This document shows positions 26,636 to 36,280 of a stretch of 64,000 nt of DNA, piece by piece. Both the position numbers and the translations under genes were made by a program. Below the pieces are notes generated by a model that was given only the letters and a program-made list of their open reading frames with translations, made no database searches and had not been told where the DNA came from. The stretch's first letter is position 1, and every line of letters begins with the position of its first letter. Source of the stretch: Ruegeria discodermiae (GTDB lineage: Bacteria; Pseudomonadota; Alphaproteobacteria; Rhodobacterales; Rhodobacteraceae); NCBI RefSeq assembly GCF_030758345.1, contig NZ_JAVAMO010000002.1:310001-374000 (forward strand). The letters run 5' to 3'.

Positions 26636-29600
26636 ATGACTATTCAAAACGGCAATATGCAGCCCATCATCGGCACGGATGTTGCAGACAACTTGCCCGG
26701 AACCGCCGGGGATGACGATATTCAGGGCCTGGGCGGTAACGACACCCTCACAGGGAGCTTGGGTGACGATACGCTTGATGGTGGAGCCGATATCGATACG
26801 GCGGTCTACTCCGATATCGACGTTCCGGTCGAGGCCGATCTGGCCGCGGGCACCGCGAGCCGCGAAACGGGATTCTCGGTTATCGTGACCGATCAGCCGC
26901 TGGCATCGCTTACCACCGATCAGAGCCCCTCGGACCTCGTCGACGAAGCGGTGGCGGGCAATCTGTATTACAACATTCACACCAACGATTTTCCTGGTGG
27001 CGAGATCCGCGGTCAGTTGTTGCTGCAAAGTGATGAAACGACAAACGGTATTCGAACCGTCACCCTGACCGCCGCTCTTGATGCCGCGCAGGAGCCGGAG
27101 AATGCCAGCGACTCGCTGGCCACGGGCGAGGGCACCGTGGTGATCGTGATCGATGGCGCGAATGTAGCCTACAGCTCCGATCTTTCCGTATCGGGCCTGG
27201 CAACCTCCGACCTGCTACCGGTCGCAGGCGTCAGTGCGATCCATCTGCACAACGCCCCGGCTGGCATAAATGGTCCGGTCATCACCGATATCGTTCAGGA
27301 TGCGGGTGGCGACATCAACGGGCTGAACCCTGCCGAAGAGGATGGCAATGTTTTTGCCGAAGTGATCGAGACCGACAGCCTGATCAGCATCGAAAACCTC
27401 GACGGATCGAATGATGGGGATGTTCTGGCCGGTGACGGCAATGCGAATGTGCTGAACGGGCTTGATGGTGATGATGTGCTGAGTGGCCTGGGCGGCGCGG
27501 ATGTGCTCAATGGTGGGGCCGGAGACGACACTCTGTCCGGTGGCGGTGGCGTTGACGTCATCGACGGCGGCGAGGGTTTTGACACCAATGATTTCGCCAA
27601 TATCAACCTGGGCGCGCAGGACCCGACGATTGCAGGCGTGACCGTAGTGGTGAATGCCGATGGCACCGGCACGGCGTCTTACAATGGCGGCGGCGGTAAC
27701 GGCCCGCTGATCGAAGAAGAGTTCGCGGGCATCGAGAATGTGACCGGATCTTCGAACAACGATGATATTCGCGCGCTCGGTGCGGCTCCGAACACCATTG
27801 ATGGCGGCGACGGGGATGACTTCATTGCCGGTGGCGGTGGCACGGATGTGCTGAGCGGCGGTGAAGGTGTCGATACCAACAGCTTCATCAATATCGGGGC
27901 CGAGGTGGTTGCCGATCTGGGATCGGGCAGCGCCTCTTATGCGCCGAATGAAAACGTCACTGTGTTCGAGAATTTCAACGGGTTTGAAAATCTGGATGGC
28001 TCGGCGAACGATGACCAGCTCTTTGGCGATGGTGGTGCCAATACGCTGACCGGCAACGAAGGCAACGACCTGCTCGTGGGGCGTGGTGGCGCGGATGTGC
28101 TAGAAGGCGGCGCAGGCAATGATGTGCTGCGTGGCGGTGGCGGTTCGGATGTCACTGATGGCGGCGAAGGTATCGACACTGCCGATTTCCAGGATATCGG
28201 CACGGCGGTGACCGCCGACCTGTCATCGGGAACGGCAACCTATCAAGGTCCCAATGGCGAGGTCACCGATACCTTGATCAGCATCGAGAACCTGACCGGG
28301 TCGTCCAATGACGACAACCTGACCGGCGACGCGGGCGAAAACCTGTTGGCCGGTGGTGCGGGCGACGACACCATTGATGGTGGCGCAGGTGACGACGTGA
28401 TCCGGGGCGATGCAATCGGCGACGGCGAAGCCATCACCGTGACCGTCACCAACACCCTGGGCGAAGGCGGCACTTTCCTGACCCCGGTCTGGTTTGGGTT
28501 CCACGATGGCGAGAATTTCGACCTCTGGACCGATGGCGAGGCCGCCAGCGGCGGTTTGGAACGGATTGCCGAAGATGGCAGCGTCGAAGGTATCGCGGCA
28601 GAGTTCAACCAGGAGGTTGGCGATGGCGGCGTGGATGCCACGATCATCGGCGGGGCCGGTGCCCCCGGCCCGATTGATCCAGGCGAAAGCGCCAGTTTCA
28701 CGTTGAACGTCGATCCCGACGCGGTTGGCCAGGGCTATTTCACCTGGGCGACCATGGTGATCCCGTCAAATGATGCCTTCCTGGCCTCTCCCGACGATGC
28801 CTTGCAGGATTTTATCTTTGATGCGGATGGCAATTTTGCCGGGCCACTGGTCATCGAACGCTTCGGCAGCGACGTTCTGGATGCGGGCACCGAGGTCAAC
28901 ACCGAAGAGGGCGCAGCCTTCCTCAACCAGACCGCGCGCGATCAGGGCACAGAGGAAAACGGCGTTGTCCGCCAGCATGAGGGGTTCAATGGCTCCGAAG
29001 GCAACCCGGATGGGACCCCGGTCAACATTCTGGGCGGCACCACCGCTGCAGGGACCATTGTTGATCCAATCGAGGGCGACTTCACCCGCAACGGCGGCGA
29101 TGAGCAGCTGCTGCGCATTGTGGTCGATCTGGCCGAAGGCGGCGACGACGATCTGTTCGGCGGCGCAGGCAACGATGTTGTCGATGGCGGTCGTGGTGAC
29201 GACCTGCTCGATGGTGGTATCGGCGATGACACGCTGATCGGGGGCACTGGCCGCGATACGTTCCAACTGCGCCGCAATGGCGGATCGGACATCGTGGCTG
29301 ATTTCGGTGCCGGTGCCGAGGGTGGCGATTTCCTGGATGTGTCGGATTTCGGTGTGACCAGCATCGAAGATCTGGACATCGTGCAGGACGGCCCCAATAC
29401 GGTGATCACCCTGTCCGAAGACACTCAGGTCACGCTTGAGAATGTCGCACCCAATGAGTTGGTTGCCGAAAACTTCGTCTTTGCGGAAGAAGAAGTGGTC
29501 GAAATTGCCCCCACCAATGGCGATGACGATCTGGTCGGCTCGCCCGACGCGGATGAGATCAACGCCGGGAACGGCGATGACCTGATTGAGGCCGGAGGCG

Positions 29601-30196
29601 GTAATGACACTGTCGACGGAGGCAATGGCGATGACGATATCTTTGGCGAAGGCGGCGGTGACGCGCTGTCGGGCGGCAACGGGGATGACAACCTCGAAGG
29701 CGGCCAGGGCAACGATAATCTTATCGGTGGCAATGGCAACGATCTGCTGGCCGGCGGTGCCGGGGCGGACAACCTCGATGGTGGCCGCGGCGATGATATC
29801 CTCGAAGGCGGCACTGGCAACGACACCCTAGAAGGTGGCCGAGGCGATGACGTGCTGGATGGCGGCGCGGGCAACGATCTGATCTGCGGTGGATTGGGCG
29901 ATGATCTATTGATCGGCGGTGCCGGAGATGATCGCCTGGAAGGTAATCGCGGCTCGGATACCTTCCTGTTCGAAGGCAATAGCGGCGACGATGTCATCAC
30001 CGATTTCGAGGCCTTCGCCAATGGAGACCTGCTGGATCTGAGCTCGGCAGATCTCGATTTCGAGACCTTCGCGGACGGTTCGGATGCGTTTACTCAGAAC
30101 GGTGCCGATCTGGTGATCGATCTGGGCGACGACAACTCGATCACTCTGCTGGGTGTTCAGGCCGCTGATCTGAGCGAAGACAACGTGCTGTTCTAA
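26636..30196 (+). CDS. Large RTX protein with CHRD and Spondin_N-like domains, type I secretion substrate
   Basis: 1186 residues from the ATG at 26636, chosen for TCTGGAGATG just before it. The protein has no N-terminal signal and is very acidic. Order: short RTX block (GDDDIQGLGGNDTL) at about 25-50; CHRD-like segments at about 110-128 (YYNIHTNDFPGGEIRGQL) and 140-230; several RTX blocks at about 255-590; a Spondin_N-like domain at about 600-830 (VWFGFHDGENFDLWTDGEAA, GPIDPGESASFTLNV); a last RTX array at about 955-1100; and a C-terminal secretion region ending LSEDNVLF. RTX nonapeptides bind calcium after export. The ABC and HlyD genes follow directly. Role is probably adhesion or matrix formation, since both inserted domains occur in extracellular proteins. 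Confidence 0.9.
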   Translation: MTIQNGNMQPIIGTDVADNLPGTAGDDDIQGLGGNDTLTGSLGDDTLDGGADIDTAVYSDIDVPVEADLAAGTASRETGFSVIVTDQPLASLTTDQSPSDLVDEAVAGNLYYNIHTNDFPGGEIRGQLLLQSDETTNGIRTVTLTAALDAAQEPENASDSLATGEGTVVIVIDGANVAYSSDLSVSGLATSDLLPVAGVSAIHLHNAPAGINGPVITDIVQDAGGDINGLNPAEEDGNVFAEVIETDSLISIENLDGSNDGDVLAGDGNANVLNGLDGDDVLSGLGGADVLNGGAGDDTLSGGGGVDVIDGGEGFDTNDFANINLGAQDPTIAGVTVVVNADGTGTASYNGGGGNGPLIEEEFAGIENVTGSSNNDDIRALGAAPNTIDGGDGDDFIAGGGGTDVLSGGEGVDTNSFINIGAEVVADLGSGSASYAPNENVTVFENFNGFENLDGSANDDQLFGDGGANTLTGNEGNDLLVGRGGADVLEGGAGNDVLRGGGGSDVTDGGEGIDTADFQDIGTAVTADLSSGTATYQGPNGEVTDTLISIENLTGSSNDDNLTGDAGENLLAGGAGDDTIDGGAGDDVIRGDAIGDGEAITVTVTNTLGEGGTFLTPVWFGFHDGENFDLWTDGEAASGGLERIAEDGSVEGIAAEFNQEVGDGGVDATIIGGAGAPGPIDPGESASFTLNVDPDAVGQGYFTWATMVIPSNDAFLASPDDALQDFIFDADGNFAGPLVIERFGSDVLDAGTEVNTEEGAAFLNQTARDQGTEENGVVRQHEGFNGSEGNPDGTPVNILGGTTAAGTIVDPIEGDFTRNGGDEQLLRIVVDLAEGGDDDLFGGAGNDVVDGGRGDDLLDGGIGDDTLIGGTGRDTFQLRRNGGSDIVADFGAGAEGGDFLDVSDFGVTSIEDLDIVQDGPNTVITLSEDTQVTLENVAPNELVAENFVFAEEEVVEIAPTNGDDDLVGSPDADEINAGNGDDLIEAGGGNDTVDGGNGDDDIFGEGGGDALSGGNGDDNLEGGQGNDNLIGGNGNDLLAGGAGADNLDGGRGDDILEGGTGNDTLEGGRGDDVLDGGAGNDLICGGLGDDLLIGGAGDDRLEGNRGSDTFLFEGNSGDDVITDFEAFANGDLLDLSSADLDFETFADGSDAFTQNGADLVIDLGDDNSITLLGVQAADLSEDNVLF

Positions 30197-30205
30197 GCGC
30201 GGTTA

Positions 30206-30242
30206 CGGCGGCGGTCTGTAAATAGGCCGCCGCCGGTTTTTT
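30206..30242 (+). terminator. Intrinsic terminator after the RTX gene
   Basis: CGGCGGCGG (30206-30214) pairs perfectly with CCGCCGCCG (30227-30235) across a 12-base loop and is followed by a run of six T. It lies between the RTX gene and its ABC transporter, so it probably lets only part of transcription read into the secretion genes. Confidence 0.8.
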
Positions 30243-30263
30243 CCTGTTTTGATGGAGGCATCG

Positions 30264-31997
30264 ATGCGATCCCAGACCGCACACACATCGGATCTGAACC
30301 GGGTGCTCAAGGCTGTATTGCCGGGCCTGTTTGTCACTGGCGGGTTCAGCCTGCTGATCAACCTGCTGATGCTGACCGGCCCGCTCTTCATGATCCTTGT
30401 CTATGACCGCGCGCTGCCCAGCCAGAGCGTGCCGACCCTGATTGGTCTGTCTGTGATGATGATCGGGCTCTATTCGGTTTTTGGCCTGCTGTCTCTGGTC
30501 CGGTCGCGGCTGTTGGTCCGGCTGGGCAACCGCGTCGCGAACCGTTTGCAGGAACGGGTGTTCACCGCCCAGCTTTTGCAGACAGCACGGGATGGCGGCA
30601 CTGGCGGGCATGACGCCACGCGCGATCTGAATGTGATGCGCGAGTTCATGGGAGGGCCAACCCCAGCCGTTCTGTTTGATGCGCCCTGGACCCCGATTTA
30701 TCTGGCCTGTGCCTATGTCCTGCATCCCTATCTGGGTTATGCCGGTCTGGCTGGCGTGATCTTTCTGGTGCTGGTCGGGCTGCTGAACAACAGCCTGACC
30801 CAGCGCCGGGCGCGCGAGGTGAACACCGATCAGGCGCGCGCAAACCGGGTCATGTCCGATATCGCGCGCAACAGCGAGGTGATCACCGCAATGAAGATGG
30901 GCGGCGACCTCTATTCCCGCTGGAGCCTGCTGCAGAACCGTGCGCAGAGCGGGCAGAGCCGGACCAGCGATTTGGCCTCGACGCTGTCGACGCTGTCGCG
31001 CACCGTGCGGATGCTGTTGCAATCCACCGTGCTGGGTCTTGGGGCCTATCTGGCGATTGGCGGCGATCTCAGCGCCGGGTCGATCATCGCCGCCTCGGTG
31101 ATCGTTGGCCGGGCGCTGGCTCCGGCCGAGCAGGCCATATCCGGCTGGCGTCATTGCGTGGCGGCGGTTGCTGCCGGCAAGCGCATCAACAGCTTGTTGA
31201 TCGACAACCCGGTGCGCGGCACCAGCATCAAGCTGCCGCAGCCCAAAGGAGATATCGAGCTCAAGAACGTCTACGCCGCCGCTCCCGGACAGAGCCAGCC
31301 GATGCTCAAGAATGTGAGCCTGTCGCTCAGCGCGGGTGAGGTTCTGGCGGTGATCGGACCCAGCGGTTCGGGCAAGTCGACGCTGGCAGGGGTGGTGGTG
31401 GGGGCCTGGGTCGCCATGCGCGGCCATGTCCGCATCGACCGCGCCGATATCGCCTATTGGAACGCACTGCAACTGCGTGAAACCGTTGGCTATCTGCCCC
31501 AGACCGTGGAGCTTTTTGACGGAACCGTGCGCGAAAACATCGCTCGATTCCAAGGCGATGCAAGAGATGAAGACATCATCGCCGCCGCGATTGGCGCAAA
31601 CGCCCATGATCTGATCCTGGGATTGCCCAAATCTTATGACACAGCACTTGGTGAAGGCGGCAGCGCCCTCTCTGGTGGAGAAAGGCAACGGATCGGACTT
31701 GCGCGCGCGCTGTTTGGTGATCCGTCTGTGGTGGTTTTGGACGAGCCCAACTCCAACCTCGATGCGGCAGGCATGACCGCGTTGAACATGACCATAGAGA
31801 GGCTGAAATCACGAGGCAAAACTGTCGTCCTGATCGCGCATCGGCAAGGCGCGCTGGCGCTCGCGGACAAGGTGCTGGTGCTGGACAAGGGACAGGTGAC
31901 CGCCTTCGGCCCGCGTGCGGAAATCCTCAACACCTATTCACAGAACCAGACCCGTAAGGCTGCTGGAACCAGAATGAAGGAATCCTCCCATGTCTGA
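30264..31997 (+). CDS. Type I secretion ABC transporter, permease/ATPase (PrtD/HlyB-like)
   Basis: 577 residues from the ATG at 30264, six bases after GGAGG; earlier in-frame starts lie 12-15 bases upstream. The N-terminal half is a six-helix permease (two helices at about 20-75, then about 140-180 and 250-300). The C-terminal half is the ATPase: Walker [11 protein letters not shown], signature LSGGERQRIGLARAL, Walker B VVVLDEP, H-loop IAHR. There is no C39 peptidase domain, matching RTX-type rather than bacteriocin exporters. It powers export of the RTX protein together with the HlyD protein, whose gene overlaps by eight bases. The outer-membrane TolC partner is not in the window. Confidence 0.9.
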   Translation: MRSQTAHTSDLNRVLKAVLPGLFVTGGFSLLINLLMLTGPLFMILVYDRALPSQSVPTLIGLSVMMIGLYSVFGLLSLVRSRLLVRLGNRVANRLQERVFTAQLLQTARDGGTGGHDATRDLNVMREFMGGPTPAVLFDAPWTPIYLACAYVLHPYLGYAGLAGVIFLVLVGLLNNSLTQRRAREVNTDQARANRVMSDIARNSEVITAMKMGGDLYSRWSLLQNRAQSGQSRTSDLASTLSTLSRTVRMLLQSTVLGLGAYLAIGGDLSAGSIIAASVIVGRALAPAEQAISGWRHCVAAVAAGKRINSLLIDNPVRGTSIKLPQPKGDIELKNVYAAAPGQSQPMLKNVSLSLSAGEVLAVIGPSGSGKSTLAGVVVGAWVAMRGHVRIDRADIAYWNALQLRETVGYLPQTVELFDGTVRENIARFQGDARDEDIIAAAIGANAHDLILGLPKSYDTALGEGGSALSGGERQRIGLARALFGDPSVVVLDEPNSNLDAAGMTALNMTIERLKSRGKTVVLIAHRQGALALADKVLVLDKGQVTAFGPRAEILNTYSQNQTRKAAGTRMKESSHV

Positions 31998-33300
31998 TGC
32001 GAAAAACACCTTGGACCCCGTGCCAGCCGAAGGCATCGGCGGCTGGACCTTCACAGGCCTCGGTTTGGGTGTCGGTTTGCTGGCCGGGCTGGTCGTCTGG
32101 AGCCTGAACACCCGCATTGACGGCGCGGTTGTAGCGCCTGGTATGGTCGGGCTGGAGACTGATCGGCAGGTCGTACAGCACCTTGAAGGCGGGATTGTCG
32201 CAAACATCCTCGTGCGTGAGGATCAGGCGGTGACACGCGGCCAGGTGCTGCTTGAGCTGGATACGACCCAGGATCAGGCAGAACTGAACGCCACTGCGAG
32301 CCAGATCGCCAATCTGACGGTTCGACGCGCGCGGCTCACGGCAGAACTGGACGGTTCGGAGTTTTCGCCCGCCGATCTGGGCCTTACAACTACCGAAACC
32401 ACCCGCGCCATTATCGCCGCGGAATGGCGACTCTTTCGCAATCGCAGCGAGTCCCGGCAGGCCGAGGCCGCTTTGCTGGAAACCCGCAGGCAGGCCTTGG
32501 CGGCCCAGATCGACGGGTTGCGCAGTCAGAGCCATTCACTGACGGCTGACATGGCGCTGACCGAAGAGGAACTGACCTCTGTAATCTCGCTGCATGACAA
32601 GGGGCTGGTGCCGGTCACGCGCCTGCTGGAGGTGCGCCGCAGCAAGCTCGATATCGAGGCGGGCCTGTCCGGCAACGCAGCACAGATCAAGAGCCTGCAG
32701 GCTCAGATTGCAGAGGTGGACAGCCAGTTGCGGAGCGCGCGCGCCACCACCGCCGAGGAAATCGCGATCAATCTGGCCGAGACCGACCAGCAATTGCGCG
32801 AGCTACGCGAAAGGCGTGCCAGCCTTTGGGACCGTGTGCAGCGCAGCCGGGTAACGGCGCCGGGCGAGGGTCGCATCCTCAACCTAGCGGTTCACACGCG
32901 AGGCGGGGTGATTGCACCGGGCCAACCGATCATGGAAATCGTGCCGGTGCAGGAAGACACCATCCTGACGGCCAACATCCCCGTGACCGAGATCGACCGG
33001 GTGATGCCGGGCCAGGACGCCACAGTGCGTTTCACCGCCTTCAATTTGGGCCAGACCCCTGAATTGCAGGGGCAGGTGCGATCGGTTTCCGCTGACACGC
33101 TCACGGATCCGACGACCGGAACCCCTTATTACAGCGCAGAGATTATGCTGAGCGAGGCCGAACGTGCCCGGCTCGGCGGGCAGGAGCTTGTGCCGGGCAT
33201 GCCTGCGAATGTGCATATTACGACGGGTGAACGGCTGGTCGCATCTTATCTGTCGCGCCCTCTGGTTGATGCCTTCGCTGAGACGTTTCGCGATGAGTAG
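31990..33300 (+). CDS. HlyD-family type I secretion adaptor
   Basis: 436 residues. One N-terminal membrane helix (about 21-37), then the lipoyl-like start of the adaptor (VVAPGMVGLETDRQVVQHLEGGIVANILV) which is strongly conserved in PrtE/HlyD proteins. A long coiled coil (about 95-275) and the C-terminal beta domain (IVPVQEDTILTANIPVTEIDRVMPG) follow. It links the inner-membrane ABC protein to a TolC-like channel. It starts eight bases before the ABC stop and its own stop is followed by a convergent cyclase gene 90 bases on. Confidence 0.9.
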   Translation: MSDAKNTLDPVPAEGIGGWTFTGLGLGVGLLAGLVVWSLNTRIDGAVVAPGMVGLETDRQVVQHLEGGIVANILVREDQAVTRGQVLLELDTTQDQAELNATASQIANLTVRRARLTAELDGSEFSPADLGLTTTETTRAIIAAEWRLFRNRSESRQAEAALLETRRQALAAQIDGLRSQSHSLTADMALTEEELTSVISLHDKGLVPVTRLLEVRRSKLDIEAGLSGNAAQIKSLQAQIAEVDSQLRSARATTAEEIAINLAETDQQLRELRERRASLWDRVQRSRVTAPGEGRILNLAVHTRGGVIAPGQPIMEIVPVQEDTILTANIPVTEIDRVMPGQDATVRFTAFNLGQTPELQGQVRSVSADTLTDPTTGTPYYSAEIMLSEAERARLGGQELVPGMPANVHITTGERLVASYLSRPLVDAFAETFRDE

Positions 33301-33390
33301 GATCGCCTTCAAACCATTGGTAACGGCCATTAGATTCATCGGCACCCGTCATCTGTTGTAGGATCTGGGATTGTTCTGGCAGGTGTCGAG

Positions 33391-35247
33391 CTACGGTTCG
33401 ACAGAAGTAGGGGGCGGCCCTGTCCAGATTTCGATCGGTTCGGCTCGACCGCGCAGAGTATGTTGGCCGGCGGGGCGCAAACCCATCTTCTCTGCATGCT
33501 CGCGCGTTTCCGGGTTTGACTGTAGCAGCGCGCTGGACAGAGCAATGGCTGCGCTTTGGGATTTGGCGAAATCCTGAAGGCGACTGGCGGTATTCACCAC
33601 GTCGCCACTAACGGCGAGTTGTTTGTGGCGCTTGCCTCCGATGATACTGGTCTTGACCGGGCCTGCCTGTCCCCCAACCCTCAAGCCGAGGCCGGGCCAG
33701 TCTGAACATGCGCCAACCACCGCATAGAGCGCCTCAATGAAGCGCAGCGCGCGAATTGCGTCGTCCGGATTGGGTTCTGGCAGGCCAAAGACGACCATGG
33801 CACCATCTCCGGCAAAATGTGCGATGATCCCGCGCTGCGGTTCCAGGGATTGTTCGACTAGCCCATGAAACAGACGCAAGAAGTCAGCAGTGCCCTCGGG
33901 GCCGAGCCTCTCGGAGTGCTTCGTGAAGTTTGCAACGTCGACAAACAACACGACTGCAGGCCGTGCGGAGGCTTCGAAACGTGGATCGACCGCATCTGCC
34001 AGCCGCTCAACGAGCAGCGGCGACTGATAGAGCGCGAGATTCGCCGCGCGCCGACGATGTTGCACAAGGCGCAACCCGGCCCCGACCCCTGCGCCAAGCA
34101 GCAACGAAAAGAGCGCCGTGACCCCGTCCAGCCACCACCCTGCGCCGAACGCAGTTTGCACCACAATGGCCAATGCGATGAACACTCCTGCGGTCGCAAG
34201 CGCCCCGAGCAAGGGCCGGTCCAGCCTCGCCGCGAAGAACCCAAGCGTGGCCGCGATCAGCGCCAATGCGATGTCCCATGACCACGTCAACGCATCGCGA
34301 CGCAGAAAACGCTGTTCGATCACGTTTGCAGCCAGGGTCGCATGCAACTCAACTCCGGGAAAAGTGGCATCATAGGAGGTCGCATGCCGGTCTCCAAACC
34401 CGGTTGCGGTCGCTCCGACAAATATTATCTTGCCGCGCAGGTCGGCATCCGCGAGCTCTGCGAAGGAATAGGTCGGAATCGTACCGGCCTGCCCATAAAA
34501 GTTCAGGGGGATGGCCCCCTGCCCGTCCAGTGCGATCTGGGTTTCCCCGACTGAAAGACGCCCGCCGGTTTGCGATGACCTCACCTGCAAGTCCAGTTCT
34601 GCATCTGACGCCTTCAAGGCCGCCAGGGCGAGCGAAGGATACCATTTATTCCCGTCTTGGGTCGCCAGATACTGCGCTGCGCCAAGTCGGCGAGCTGCCC
34701 CGTCGGAATCGTGGCTCAGGTTTACGTGACCGATTGCCGCCATGTCGCTCAGGGTCTCAACTGGCCCCAGTGCGGGTAGCGGGTAGTCGATTTCGGGGGC
34801 AATGACGACTGAAAAGCCGCCACTCTCGAGGTCTTGCAGCTCGGCATCGGCAGGAGCCTCCGCCACCCCAAGAACCGCGTTGATCTCGGCCAATGCCCCG
34901 GCAAGATCACGATCACCCGCACGCGGACCAATCAGCAGAAAATCCAACGCAATTGCTGCAGCGCCAGCTTCGGTGGCAACAGACACCGCCTCTGCCAATG
35001 CCGATCGAGGTGGCGGAAAGGTTTCAAGCTGCGACATCGCGGCGTCGTCAAACGCAATGATTGCGATACCCGCCGGGGGCACCATAGGGCCTCGCCAAAG
35101 GAACCTTGCGTCAAGCAGCCGACCTTCGACACCCTGCCAAAATGGGCTTCGGTCCCCGGGATGCCAGATCGCGATCAACAGGCTCAACAGCAGTACGATC
35201 GCCCCGGTGATGCGCCATTCGCGTCGAAACCCGTCCGGTGCTACCAT
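33391..35247 (-). CDS. CHASE2-domain class III adenylate/guanylate cyclase
   Basis: 618 residues. A membrane helix at about 13-27 precedes an extracytoplasmic CHASE2 sensor (about 35-320), then three membrane helices (about 325-395) and the cyclase catalytic domain (about 430-600). Catalytic aspartates are in VLFVDVANF and AGDGAMVVFG, and the Asn/Arg pair is in VSGDVVNTASRLQ. The lysine that normally contacts adenine (NKF-x-GD) reads AHF here, so Lys is replaced by His. Substrate choice or activity may be altered. It starts seven bases before the FecR stop, so the FecR-domain protein is its likely periplasmic partner. Confidence 0.85.
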   Translation of the reverse strand: MVAPDGFRREWRITGAIVLLLSLLIAIWHPGDRSPFWQGVEGRLLDARFLWRGPMVPPAGIAIIAFDDAAMSQLETFPPPRSALAEAVSVATEAGAAAIALDFLLIGPRAGDRDLAGALAEINAVLGVAEAPADAELQDLESGGFSVVIAPEIDYPLPALGPVETLSDMAAIGHVNLSHDSDGAARRLGAAQYLATQDGNKWYPSLALAALKASDAELDLQVRSSQTGGRLSVGETQIALDGQGAIPLNFYGQAGTIPTYSFAELADADLRGKIIFVGATATGFGDRHATSYDATFPGVELHATLAANVIEQRFLRRDALTWSWDIALALIAATLGFFAARLDRPLLGALATAGVFIALAIVVQTAFGAGWWLDGVTALFSLLLGAGVGAGLRLVQHRRRAANLALYQSPLLVERLADAVDPRFEASARPAVVLFVDVANFTKHSERLGPEGTADFLRLFHGLVEQSLEPQRGIIAHFAGDGAMVVFGLPEPNPDDAIRALRFIEALYAVVGACSDWPGLGLRVGGQAGPVKTSIIGGKRHKQLAVSGDVVNTASRLQDFAKSQSAAIALSSALLQSNPETREHAEKMGLRPAGQHTLRGRAEPIEIWTGPPPTSVEP

Positions 35248-35855
35248 TCCGCCCCGAGAAGCACGTCGAACTCTTCAATGCGCGCTTGTCCCCAACGCGC
35301 GACAGAACCCATCTCGCCAGAGGGGGACACATCGACACCCTCCCCCGGTCCAAGTTGTGCATCGGCGTCATCTACTGCAACAAACACCGTGCCTTCTCGT
35401 GTGAAAATGGCGCTCGCGTCGCTCTCGACTTGCATCGCCCATTCGGTGGAACGGACAGCGGCGACGGCAGAAGGTGTTCTGACCTGGACGCCGTTTCCGT
35501 CTTCCGAGGAAAAAAGGAACCCGGCGATGCCATCGATCAGGCGCAGTCCAAAGGGGCGTGTATCACCCTCCAGCAGGCCAAGCACGTCGATCTCGCTCTC
35601 GGGGCCCACGACGATCTCAAGACCACCAGAGCAGGCCATTGTGACCCGCGCCTCCGCTTCCGTGCGCAGCTTCGCATTCAACCCCAAACCCAAACCGATG
35701 ACTGCGGGTTGGGCATCTACGCCTCGAGCAGAAACAACCGCCTGACCTTCCACGCGTGTCACAACACAGGTTCCTTGTGTCTGAGCAACGACAGGGCAGG
35801 CCAAGCCGATCCAGAAACAGGCAAGAAGGGCAGCAAGCAAGTTTTTGTGAATCAT
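35241..35855 (-). CDS. Exported FecR-domain protein
   Basis: 204 residues from the ATG at 35855, which gives a signal peptide (MIHKNLLAALLACFWIGLACPVVAQ). The FecR domain is recognised in KLRTEAEARVTMACSGGLEIVVGPESEIDVL and VRTPSAVAAVRSTEWAMQVES. The motif (usually V.TP.a.v.vrGT.f.v) binds or senses sugar or surface cues. It is free of a membrane anchor, so it is probably periplasmic. Pairing with a CHASE2 cyclase downstream, with a seven-base overlap, suggests that it feeds a signal to that enzyme; this is inference from recurring gene pairs. Confidence 0.8.
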   Translation of the reverse strand: MIHKNLLAALLACFWIGLACPVVAQTQGTCVVTRVEGQAVVSARGVDAQPAVIGLGLGLNAKLRTEAEARVTMACSGGLEIVVGPESEIDVLGLLEGDTRPFGLRLIDGIAGFLFSSEDGNGVQVRTPSAVAAVRSTEWAMQVESDASAIFTREGTVFVAVDDADAQLGPGEGVDVSPSGEMGSVARWGQARIEEFDVLLGAEW

Positions 35856-36280
35856 TGCGGCCTCGCAGAAGAAGGTACGCCCAAGAGTGAAGAGTATGAT
35901 AGGAGAGGTCAACCAATGGCACCCTCATGTTTCTGGTGCATCGGTGAGAGGTTGCGCAGGGTGAATACCGTTCAGCACAGATAATGCGGTAGGCTTCGGT
36001 TTCGAGCACACGCATGTTGACCCGCGCCTGTTGGCCATTCCACGCGATATCCCCAAAGAGCACATACCCAACCCGGAGCGCTTCTCAAATCCCCGTCGAC
36101 AAAGCCTCGATCGAGGTCCTGACTTTCGACAATATGTAGAGGGGCTCCAGGGGAATGGACGCCCCCGCTCTTTGATCTGACAGATCTTGAGGGTGAAAGT
36201 CGTCCGAACCATTCAGTTGGCATTTTTGGCCGTGGCTGCCTGCTGTGGTATGATTTCGGAGCGAGCCAAAGGATTTGGAC
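35856..36280. other. Gene-free region with a possible decayed gene on the minus strand
   Basis: About 425 bases between divergent genes. On the minus strand a frame interrupted by TGA at 36085-36087 reads SKVRTSIEALSTGI, then after the stop EALRVGYVLFGDIAW and NGQQARVNMRVLETEAYR. The second part resembles the repeated TolB/CsgG-like beta fold of exported signalling proteins. A broken ancestor of a gene that once headed the FecR/cyclase operon is possible. The remainder must contain the promoters for the FecR pair and the membrane protein/M48 pair. Confidence 0.3.

Noticed and set aside
26700-30000. Repetitive DNA, possible CRISPR-like array
   Set aside because: The repetition follows the codons of RTX nonapeptides (GGxGxDxLx) in one reading frame and has no repeat-spacer structure.
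30141-31688. 515-codon minus-strand frame opposite the type I secretion ABC gene
   Set aside because: No motifs, and the plus strand has full ABC transporter signatures over the same stretch.
30264-33300. Type I secretion genes as exporter of the three small peptides
   Set aside because: The ABC protein has no C39 peptidase domain, lies 8 kb away and directly follows an RTX substrate gene.
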